Source: Chitinophagales bacterium (GTDB taxonomy: Bacteria; Bacteroidota; Bacteroidia; Chitinophagales; LD1). From it: a stretch of 64,000 nt of DNA. A program made the position numbers and the translations under genes. The stretch is taken from positions 1-64,000 of the forward strand of contig JAEUUZ010000019.1 of NCBI GenBank assembly GCA_016786765.1. Direction: 5' to 3'. The notes under the pieces are model-generated. The model saw only the letters and a list, made by a program, of their open reading frames with translations, did no database searches and was not told the DNA's origin. Every line of letters begins with the position of its first letter. The stretch's first letter is position 1. Positions 24,850 through 32,598 of the stretch are shown in pieces.

Positions 24850-27717
24850 ATGAGTAAGCAAAAAGAAATACAACAAAAAAAAGTAAGCAAGAGCAATACA
24901 AAAGAAACCCAAAAAAACAGCGAAGGTTTTCTCGCAAAATATGGGTTTAGCCTTTTTATTTTCTTGATTAGTTTTTTGGTGTATGCGAATTCCATTCCAA
25001 ACGATTATAATCTTGATGATGAATTGGTAACACAAAACCATCGTTTAACTGCCGGTGGAATTAGTGCTATCCCGGATATTTTCACCGAACCCTACTACAA
25101 AGATAAATTAGGCTACAGCTACGAGTATCGACCAATGGTACTTGTTTCTTTTGCTATTGAACATGAATTTTTTGGCGACAACCCGCATGTAAGTCATTTC
25201 TTCAACGTTCTTCTTTATGCCCTTTTATGTTTAACACTCTATCGGGTGATTAACCGACTTTTGGGTACAGACTACAGTATGATAACCTTTGTAGCCGCAA
25301 CTATTTTTGCTTTACATCCTATTCATACCGAGGTGGTGGCAAGTATAAAAAGCCGCGATGAAATACTATCGTTACTTGGTGCATTGTTAGCCCTTCGTTA
25401 TGCCCTTAAATTCAATGAAACAAAAAAGTGGATTTACGTTCCATGCATGTTTATTGCTTTTGTTTTCGGCTTGCTGTCAAAACTCACTATTACACCTTTC
25501 CTTATTTTCATCCCCATGGCCATTGCCTTTTTCCGAACCACATCGTTAAAAGAAATGCTACTACTGAGTATTGGACTTGCATTCCCATTATTCTTTTTGG
25601 TTAATATCAACCTTCTCAAAGACAGAGTCCAATTCTTGATGGGTGTACTTGTTTTGAATTGTGTTTTGTTTATCCTCAAAAACGGAGTTTCAGGTAATTG
25701 GCTGAAACACTTCTCTGTAAAGGGTTTTCTCGGCATTTATCTTTCGAATGCTAAATCGTATGCATCCAGTATTTCGTTTCGAAATTTTTATCAATGGCAG
25801 AGTATACTACTCAGCATTATCATTCTTGGGCTAGCCGGTTTAAACTATTTTTATTTCATAGCCGGAAATAACGGCTTGTTTCTTGGAACCCTTTTTATTA
25901 TTGGCTTTTCGCTATTGTGGCTAAATTGGGAATGGAAACTCATCGTTGGTATCGGATACTTATCCATGCTCCTCTTTTATCTGTTTAATTTGCAACTACC
26001 GCATCGTTTGGCATTATCTATTCTTCCATTTCCGTTACTGTATTTCGGCCTTCGCTCAAAAGGAATCCAGCGCATCTTGTTAATTGCTTTTGCTATTGGT
26101 TTAACTACTCTATGGACAATACAGCGTTATGATGGTGTTATCGTTCTCGTTGGCGCAATGCTTGTGCTCTTCTATTTCCAAACAAAGACCGCTAAATACC
26201 AACTTCCAATTTTAATAGTTATTGCCATCGGACAAACAGTATTGTTTTTCTTGGGTACTGAAAAGAACATATTCTATTTTAACTTCCTCATTGTTTTTTT
26301 ATTCCTCTCCTATTTTTCTGAAAAAAATTATCGCATAGCAATTATAGGCGTTTTAGCATTTGTATTGCTTATCCCATCGCTGATTAGTATCAAAGTTGCG
26401 CAACAGCCTTTACATATACAGTTGCAAGACACCCATATTGTAGGAAAGCTCAGCAGTACCAATGGACCTACGATCATAGCATATACCAATCGTCCGCTTA
26501 ATTTTGTTGAGATTCCTGTTGGGTTAAATGAACCGTTAGCTATTCGGTTGGGAACCGGAATGGATATTTTTGCTAAATATTTAAAGTTGATCTTTGCACC
26601 GTATCCAATGTCGTTTTATTATGGGTATAAATATATTGATGCACTGAATTTTTGGAATGCATACCCAATCGCTATTTTCTTAATGCATTTATTAATTGCA
26701 GGATTGGGCTTATATTTCTTGCGCAAGCGACCCATCATATCGTTTAGCATTTTTGTTTACTTGATTTCGTTAGCCTCTGTATCTACAGTTGTTTCAGCAC
26801 TTCCGGGAATGATGGCCGATCGTTACTTACTCATCCCAAGTATTGGATTTAGCATCTTGGTGAGCTATTTACTGCTTTTACTTTCCAAAAATCCGTTTAA
26901 CGGGAAGTCGCTTAACGAATTTTCTCTTCCGCTGAAAGCAATACTATTATTGATTTGCATTGCGTATTCCGGTGTAACCATAGCGCGCAATTTTGATTGG
27001 AAAGACCGAGTAACGTTATTCTCTAAAGATATTGAGAATGTTTCGAATTCAGCGCAAGCTAGAAATTTGTATGCAGTGCATTTAGCTTTAAAAGCCGGTA
27101 CAACATCGAATACATCAGAGCAAACGAAATGGAGAGAAGATGCTTGTGTTCAATTCAAAAAAGCCCTCGACATTTATCCCGAATTTATGAATGCTTCTTT
27201 CGATTTAGGCAGAACACTTGTGCAGCTGAACCGTTATGATGAAGCTATGGCAGAATTTAAAAACACAATTAGAATAAAACCTACATTTTCTGAGCCATAC
27301 AGCAACATTGCCGTTTTGCTGGATGCACAAAATAAATTCGCGGAAGCGATTCCCTATTATAAAAAGGCGATTGAAATTCGTCCAAAACTAATGGTATACG
27401 CCAACTTGAGCTTTGATTATTTCCGGCTGAATGATTTTGAAAACTCACTAGCGGTAAGCAGAGATGCCAGTAAGGATTTCCCAAATGCCTATCAACCCTA
27501 TTTCAATATGGCGAAAGTGTTTATGCGGATGGGGGCTAGAGACAGTGCGATTGCAAATTTCGAAAAAGCGTATAAGTACAACGAAAATGACTATAGCTTA
27601 GTGAGCACACTGTATGCGATGTATGCTGAAAGAAACGACCCACGTGCATCCTACTTTGGAGAACGACTAAAACTATTACCTAAACCACAAACAGGGAATT
27701 TCATCAATCAAAAATAA
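24850..27717 (+). CDS. TMTC-like GT-C membrane protein with C-terminal TPRs
   Basis: A 955-residue protein. After a basic tail (1-30) comes a GT-C core of many membrane helices. The first periplasmic loop carries the acidic motif NLDDE (Asp56-Glu58) expected of lipid-phosphate-sugar transferases, and HPIHTEVVASIKSRDEIL follows, which is characteristic of TMTC/O-mannosyltransferase-like proteins. From about residue 760 tetratricopeptide repeats appear (ALDIYPEFMNASFDLGRTL, FKNTIRIKPTFSEPYSNIAVL and others). TMTC proteins in animals O-mannosylate cadherins; the bacterial version probably glycosylates exported proteins (inference). It ends the glycan gene run. Confidence 0.82.
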   Translation: MSKQKEIQQKKVSKSNTKETQKNSEGFLAKYGFSLFIFLISFLVYANSIPNDYNLDDELVTQNHRLTAGGISAIPDIFTEPYYKDKLGYSYEYRPMVLVSFAIEHEFFGDNPHVSHFFNVLLYALLCLTLYRVINRLLGTDYSMITFVAATIFALHPIHTEVVASIKSRDEILSLLGALLALRYALKFNETKKWIYVPCMFIAFVFGLLSKLTITPFLIFIPMAIAFFRTTSLKEMLLLSIGLAFPLFFLVNINLLKDRVQFLMGVLVLNCVLFILKNGVSGNWLKHFSVKGFLGIYLSNAKSYASSISFRNFYQWQSILLSIIILGLAGLNYFYFIAGNNGLFLGTLFIIGFSLLWLNWEWKLIVGIGYLSMLLFYLFNLQLPHRLALSILPFPLLYFGLRSKGIQRILLIAFAIGLTTLWTIQRYDGVIVLVGAMLVLFYFQTKTAKYQLPILIVIAIGQTVLFFLGTEKNIFYFNFLIVFLFLSYFSEKNYRIAIIGVLAFVLLIPSLISIKVAQQPLHIQLQDTHIVGKLSSTNGPTIIAYTNRPLNFVEIPVGLNEPLAIRLGTGMDIFAKYLKLIFAPYPMSFYYGYKYIDALNFWNAYPIAIFLMHLLIAGLGLYFLRKRPIISFSIFVYLISLASVSTVVSALPGMMADRYLLIPSIGFSILVSYLLLLLSKNPFNGKSLNEFSLPLKAILLLICIAYSGVTIARNFDWKDRVTLFSKDIENVSNSAQARNLYAVHLALKAGTTSNTSEQTKWREDACVQFKKALDIYPEFMNASFDLGRTLVQLNRYDEAMAEFKNTIRIKPTFSEPYSNIAVLLDAQNKFAEAIPYYKKAIEIRPKLMVYANLSFDYFRLNDFENSLAVSRDASKDFPNAYQPYFNMAKVFMRMGARDSAIANFEKAYKYNENDYSLVSTLYAMYAERNDPRASYFGERLKLLPKPQTGNFINQK

Positions 27718-27758
27718 CTTTTGTCATTTTGCGTTTCCATACCTTTTAACTTAACTAT

Positions 27759-30020
27759 ATGTCGATAAAAAAACACCTTTTCTCCATCCTGATAATCATT
27801 GTTTATACTTCAATTTTTGCGCAAGACAGCACACCTTCTAATGCGAAGCTTTCACCTAAAACGCAATTGCTTTTAGCAACCCCGGAGCCAGCGATTCGGC
27901 AACGCATTGCGCAAGACTATGTTTATCACACCATAGCCGGAAAAACCTATTTAAGCGGGTTAATTAAAACGAATACGATACAAACACCGTCAGCTTTTGA
28001 GGCATTAGGTGTGAACGTAGGAACAAAAGCCGGCAACATTTGGACGGTTCAAATTCCGATGGAAAATGTAAAAGCATTTACACAACTGAATATGATTGAT
28101 TATATAGAACTAGATGAGCCCATCAGTATGAATTTGGATTCAGTAGTAAGAACAACGCGAGCAGATTCGGTGCATGCGGGTATAAACATTGTTATGCCAT
28201 TTACAGGAAAAGATGTTGTAGTAGGTGTTGTAGATATAGGTTTCGATTATACCCATCCAACCTTATACGACTCATTAGGCAATACCTACCGCGTAAAAAG
28301 AGTTTGGGAACAAAGAAAAAGCGGAACACCGCCCACAGCTTATGGTTATGGGAACGAAATTATCGACAGTCTTTCCATGTTTGCCGCACAAACCGATAAC
28401 AGCACCAATACACATGGTATGCATGTTGTGGGAATTACTTCAGGAAGCGGAAGAAAAAGTAATGCCACCAGCAATCACAAATTTCAAGGCTTGGCCTTTG
28501 AGAGCGATATTGTATTTGTTGGAATTACCCCTGATTCTACGGAATGGAAAAACACAGGCGTATCGAGCATTGTAGATGGGATAAACTATGTGTATCAATA
28601 TGCCGCAACGGTAGGTAAACCCGCAGTTGTGAACTTAAGTTGGGGACCACCCTTAGGCCCAAAAGATGGAACTTCATTGTTTAGCCAGGCTGTTGATGCA
28701 CTTACCGGAGCCGGAAAAATATTTGTATGTTCAGCCGGAAACAATGGCGATGTAAACCTTCATATCAATAAATCATTTACTTTTTCAGACACAACCGTAA
28801 GCACCTTTGTAGGTTTTGCTTCGTACCTCAACACCAAAAATACTTGGGTAGATGTTTGGGGACAAAGTGGCCAATCGTTTTGTGCGAAAGTATCTTTATA
28901 CAATGGTGTAGAAACAGCAACCACGGGGTTTGTATGCCTAGACAACCAACTCCACCGATTTTATTTAATAGGCGCTAACAACGATACTTGCTTTGTGGAT
29001 ATGGTAACGGCCACTTCCGAGTTTAATGGTAAACCTAGATTATATTTGAGTTTAGGCAGTAGAGTGAAAGACAGTATTTGTTTAACGATAAACGGAACGA
29101 GCGGAATCATAAATATTTGGAATGGTTATGTTAGAGCATCGAACGGCTATTACGGAGAATTAACGAGTAACGGCAGAAGCTGGGCTACTGCCGGAGACAA
29201 CAATCAAACTACCTCCGATTTTGTGGCTACGCAATCAGCCATCAGTGTGGGGGCCTATTCCAGCAGAATAAACTTCAAAAATATTAGCAATAGTAACCAG
29301 TCGTATTCCAGTTATACCTCGCTAAAAAAACTAGTTCCTTTTTCAAGTCATGGACCTACTGCTGATAACCGCATAGTGCCTGATATTACAGCACCGGGAC
29401 TAGCCGTAATTTCATCAGTGAATTCGTTTAATGCAGATTACAAACCGGGTGGAGCAGACTATTCATCGGTCATCAGCAGAGGTTACGATTCGTTGAACAG
29501 TAAGTATTATTACTATGCACAAATGTCGGGCACTTCTATGTCGTCTCCGGCAGCATCGGGCATTGTTGCATTGATGCTTCAAGCCAATCCTAAGCTTTCT
29601 CCGGCTGAGGTGAAACTTATTCTGGCAAAAACAGCTATCACCGATACATTTACAGGCACTTTGCCGGCACAAGGCAACAATCTATGGGGACATGGAAAAA
29701 TCAACGCCTTTGCAGCTGTTATGGAGGCGTATACCTATCCTGCCCATTTGAATACCCTAAAGAACAAAGCCTTTAAAGCGGAATTATACCCCAATCCCAA
29801 TCAAGGCAAGTTCACCATAAATATTAATGAAAGCAAAGCACTAAAATTGACATTATCCATTTACGATTACACCGGCAAACAAGTGCATCAAGCTACTTGG
29901 AATAAAGCTACAGGTGCCGATTCAAAAAATATAGATGTGAACGCATTAAGCCGAGGCGTGTATTTTGTGCAATTGCAATCCGGTACTGATTTGTGGGTAG
30001 ATAAAATTGTAGTGGAGTAA
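27759..30020 (+). CDS. Secreted S8 (subtilisin-like) protease with T9SS sorting domain
   Basis: A 753-residue secreted protease. A signal peptide ends near residue 21 (SIFAQ) and a propeptide-like region follows. The catalytic triad is Asp159 (VVGVVDIGFDYTHP), His219 (NTHGMHVVG) and Ser593 (MSGTSMSSPAASG), with a long insertion between His and Ser (about residues 330-500, beta-rich). The C-terminus (YPNPNQGKFTINI, then YDYTGKQVHQ, and GVYFVQLQSG...KIVVE) is a type A T9SS sorting domain that is removed on export to the surface. Substrates are unknown. It is a single gene between the glycan run and an OmpA lipoprotein. Confidence 0.92.
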   Translation: MSIKKHLFSILIIIVYTSIFAQDSTPSNAKLSPKTQLLLATPEPAIRQRIAQDYVYHTIAGKTYLSGLIKTNTIQTPSAFEALGVNVGTKAGNIWTVQIPMENVKAFTQLNMIDYIELDEPISMNLDSVVRTTRADSVHAGINIVMPFTGKDVVVGVVDIGFDYTHPTLYDSLGNTYRVKRVWEQRKSGTPPTAYGYGNEIIDSLSMFAAQTDNSTNTHGMHVVGITSGSGRKSNATSNHKFQGLAFESDIVFVGITPDSTEWKNTGVSSIVDGINYVYQYAATVGKPAVVNLSWGPPLGPKDGTSLFSQAVDALTGAGKIFVCSAGNNGDVNLHINKSFTFSDTTVSTFVGFASYLNTKNTWVDVWGQSGQSFCAKVSLYNGVETATTGFVCLDNQLHRFYLIGANNDTCFVDMVTATSEFNGKPRLYLSLGSRVKDSICLTINGTSGIINIWNGYVRASNGYYGELTSNGRSWATAGDNNQTTSDFVATQSAISVGAYSSRINFKNISNSNQSYSSYTSLKKLVPFSSHGPTADNRIVPDITAPGLAVISSVNSFNADYKPGGADYSSVISRGYDSLNSKYYYYAQMSGTSMSSPAASGIVALMLQANPKLSPAEVKLILAKTAITDTFTGTLPAQGNNLWGHGKINAFAAVMEAYTYPAHLNTLKNKAFKAELYPNPNQGKFTININESKALKLTLSIYDYTGKQVHQATWNKATGADSKNIDVNALSRGVYFVQLQSGTDLWVDKIVVE

Positions 30021-30089
30021 TTCAGCAAAAAAAACTAAAATCATAGTTAGTTCTGTTAAAATGTTTTATCGTTGCAAAAATTAGATGTT

Positions 30090-30935
30090 ATGAAAAAAGT
30101 ACAAATAGCCGTTATCGCATTCACCGTGTTGTTGAGTTCTTGTGTAACGCAGAAGAAATATAAAGGACTTCAATCGGAGTACGACAAATTAAAAACGTCT
30201 GAAAGCGCATTAAATTCAAGTGTTCAGGATTTGACTTTAAAATTAGCCAATTGCAGAACTGAATCCTCCGGTTTGAACGACAAAATCAAAATGTTACAAG
30301 AAAATGTAGCCTTGTTGCAGAAATTGATTGACGACTGTCAGAAACAAAACAACCAAGGTGGAGTGAACATCAGTAAGTTGGTAGACGAAATTAACGTAGC
30401 TAATAAATACATCAAAGAATTGGTGGCTACCAACCAACGCAACGACTCGTTGAATATGGTATTAAGTAATAACTTGAAACGTTCGTTAAGCGATGTAGCC
30501 AGCGATGACGTTCAAATTAAAGTGCAAAAAGGGGTGGTATTCATCTCGTTGTCCGACAAAATGCTATACAATTCCGGAAAATATACGTTGAGCCCGGCAG
30601 CTGCCGGAACTTTGGATAAAATCGCCAAAATCTTGAACGACTATAAAGATTATGATGTTTTAGTTCAGGGAAATACCGACAACGTGCCAATTGCCACTGC
30701 AACAATTGCCGACAACTGGGATTTGAGCTGTTTAAGAGCTACTTCAGTTGCCCGTTATTTACAAAACAATTTGAATATCAATCCAAGCAGAATTACTGCC
30801 GGTGGCCGTTCTGAATATCAGCCTAAAGTAAGCAACGACACACCTGCGAACCGCTCTATCAATCGCAGAACCGAGATTATCGTAATGCCGAAATTGGATG
30901 AATTCATGAAACTTTTAGAAGCCGGTAAAAAGTAA
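30090..30935 (+). CDS. OmpA-family peptidoglycan-binding lipoprotein
   Basis: ATG 30090 gives 281 residues and places the lipobox correctly (FTVLLSSC, Cys18); a TTG 18 bp upstream is in frame but unlikely. Residues 25-130 form a long coiled coil with ALNSSVQDLTLKLANC and related heptads. The C-terminal OmpA domain contains VFISLSDKMLYNSGKYTLSPAAAGTLDKIA, VLVQGNTDNVP, and DLSCLRATSVARYLQ, with the Asp and Arg that contact the peptide stem. NPSRITAGGRSEYQP and NRSINRRTEIIVMP complete the fold. It tethers the outer membrane to the wall. A strong terminator follows. Confidence 0.9.
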   Translation: MKKVQIAVIAFTVLLSSCVTQKKYKGLQSEYDKLKTSESALNSSVQDLTLKLANCRTESSGLNDKIKMLQENVALLQKLIDDCQKQNNQGGVNISKLVDEINVANKYIKELVATNQRNDSLNMVLSNNLKRSLSDVASDDVQIKVQKGVVFISLSDKMLYNSGKYTLSPAAAGTLDKIAKILNDYKDYDVLVQGNTDNVPIATATIADNWDLSCLRATSVARYLQNNLNINPSRITAGGRSEYQPKVSNDTPANRSINRRTEIIVMPKLDEFMKLLEAGKK

Positions 30936-30944
30936 ATGCTTCCA

Positions 30945-30983
30945 CCTTTTTGGATTGAAAATTATCCAAAAGGGTTTTCTTTT
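30945..30983 (+). terminator. Rho-independent terminator of OmpA lipoprotein gene
   Basis: CCTTTTTGGAT (30945-30955) pairs with ATCCAAAAGG (30964-30973), followed by TTTTCTTTTT. Confidence 0.7.
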
Positions 30984-31014
30984 TAGAGAAAAGATATATA
31001 TTCGCGCTCTCTAT

Positions 31015-31085
31015 TGCCCGATCGTCTAATGGCAGGACTACTGATTTTGGTTCAGTGTGTATAGGTTCGAATCCTGTTCGGGCAA
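31015..31085 (+). tRNA. tRNA-Gln (UUG)
   Basis: Acceptor strands TGCCCGA (31015-31021) and TCGGGCA (31078-31084) pair fully, with discriminator A85. The anticodon loop reads ATTTTGG with TTG as anticodon, the D arm has GGCAGGA and the T arm has GGTTCGAATCC. CCA is not encoded. Confidence 0.95.
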
Positions 31086-31090
31086 CAATT

Positions 31091-31123
31091 AAAGGCCTTA
31101 CTCTTTGCGAGTAGGCCTTTTTT
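31091..31123 (+). terminator. Terminator after tRNA-Gln
   Basis: AAAGGCCTTACTC pairs with GAGTAGGCCTTT around a short TTTGC loop, followed by TTTTTT. Confidence 0.8.
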
Positions 31124-31195
31124 GTTTGTACGAATTCACCATTAAAATGTATGGGCAATCGCACTGCTTCATCATTCCATTCATTCTGAAAAAAC

Positions 31196-31227
31196 AAAAT
31201 CCACTACCTGTTTAGGTAATGGATTTT
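31196..31227 (-). terminator. Terminator after tRNA-Ser
   Basis: AAAATCCACTACCT pairs with AGGTAATGGATTTT (one mismatch), with the T-run on the minus strand just downstream of the tRNA. Confidence 0.7.
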
Positions 31228-31232
31228 AAATG

Positions 31233-31319
31233 CAGAGAGGAAGGGATTCGAACCCTCGATACGCTTTCACGTATACACGCTTTCCAGGCGTGCTCCTTCA
31301 ACCACTCGGACACCTCTCT
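31233..31319 (-). tRNA. tRNA-Ser (GGA)
   Basis: A class II tRNA of 87 nt. The acceptor AGAGAGG/CCTCTCT has discriminator G. The anticodon loop reads CTGGAAA with anticodon GGA. A long variable arm (TGTATACGTGAAAGCGTA-type) and a T arm with GGTTCGAATCCC are present. CCA is not fully encoded. Confidence 0.95.
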
Positions 31320-31353
31320 TCGTGTTTTCGGGCTGCAAGTATAATCAATTCGA

Positions 31354-32589
31354 CTAAATAATTGCTTTGCGTAATAGATTTAGCGCTGTCATAGCAGATG
31401 CGCGAATATTCTCCATACGCGATGGAAAGAACTGTATAGTATAGGTTTTAATGCTCTCCTTCGACCCTACGGCAAAGCACACTGTACCTACCGGCTTAGC
31501 GGCTGTACCTCCATCAGGTCCGGCTATACCGCTAATGGCCACACCATAATCCGCATCGGAAACACGTAACAATCCGTCTAACATTTCGCGTACACAAGCT
31601 TCACTTACTGCACCTTGGGTTTCAAGTGTTTCCTTCTTCACTCCTAGTATCGCCTCTTTCATTGAATATGAATAGGTAACTAAGCTTCCTTTAAAGTACA
31701 CAGAACTGCCGGGAATACTCGTAACGAGGTGTCCAACATAGCCACCGGTGCAGCTTTCTGCTACAGCAAATGTTTTCCCTTTGGCTTGAAACAACCGACC
31801 AACCGCTTCTTGCAGGGTAATATCTTCTTCGGCAAAAACATAGGCTTGCATAATGCGCTTCATCTCATCATATACTTTATCGAGCATAGCTTTATGAGCG
31901 GCATCGGTTATTCCATATGCGCTTAAGCGCAATTTCACCATGCCTAAATCGGGTAAGTAAGCCAACTGAATCGTTGAAGGCAAACTATCTTCTATGCCTG
32001 AAAGCATTTGTGCTATTGACGATTCGCCAATACCCACACACAACAAATTGCGATGATATATTTCGGGTAAAGGGAATTGCGTTTTCAATTTGGGTATTAC
32101 TTTGTTTGTGATTAGATGTTTCATTTCATACGGCACACCCGGCAACGATACGATGACTTTCCCTTCTACATCAAACCACATTCCGGGTGCTGTGCCGCGC
32201 TCATTGTCAAGCACAGTGCAGTTATCTGGCACTAGTGCTTGTGTTTCGTTGATCGCCAATAGTGGTCGGCCGCGCTTCTCAAAAATGGCACGTATCCGCG
32301 CTAGTGTAGGTTCATGCAATACCTCTCCGGCATGAAAATAAGTTCGTAATGTTTTTTTGGTGATGTCGTCTTTTGTAGGTCCCAGTCCGCCTGTTATAAT
32401 CACAATATCCGATTGGGAACGGGCGGTATCAATGGCTTTCACAATTTGAACAGCGATATCGCCCACAGCAATACGTTCATAAATTTTAATTCCAATGGCA
32501 TTCAACATTTGTCCAATCCAAGCAGAATTGGTGTCCACAGTTTGACCAATCAGCAATTCATCGCCAATGGTAATAATAGTACAGTTCAT
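31354..32589 (-). CDS. cinA: CinA family nicotinamide mononucleotide deamidase/ADP-ribose pyrophosphatase
   Basis: A 411-residue two-domain protein. Residues 1-170 are the molybdopterin-binding-like (COG1058) domain, seen from TIITIGDELLIGQTVDTNSAWIG, ITGGLGPTKDDITKKT and VSLPGVPYEMKHL. Residues 255-411 are the PncC/CinA C-terminal domain with AESCTGGYVGHLVTSIPGSS, YFKGSLVTYS and GISGIAGPDGG, which converts NMN to NaMN in pyridine nucleotide recycling. Length is that of full CinA. It follows lptD in the same direction, 9 bp after its stop, so co-transcription is likely. Confidence 0.93.
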   Translation of the reverse strand: MNCTIITIGDELLIGQTVDTNSAWIGQMLNAIGIKIYERIAVGDIAVQIVKAIDTARSQSDIVIITGGLGPTKDDITKKTLRTYFHAGEVLHEPTLARIRAIFEKRGRPLLAINETQALVPDNCTVLDNERGTAPGMWFDVEGKVIVSLPGVPYEMKHLITNKVIPKLKTQFPLPEIYHRNLLCVGIGESSIAQMLSGIEDSLPSTIQLAYLPDLGMVKLRLSAYGITDAAHKAMLDKVYDEMKRIMQAYVFAEEDITLQEAVGRLFQAKGKTFAVAESCTGGYVGHLVTSIPGSSVYFKGSLVTYSYSMKEAILGVKKETLETQGAVSEACVREMLDGLLRVSDADYGVAISGIAGPDGGTAAKPVGTVCFAVGSKESIKTYTIQFFPSRMENIRASAMTALNLLRKAII

Positions 32590-32598
32590 ACAGCAACA

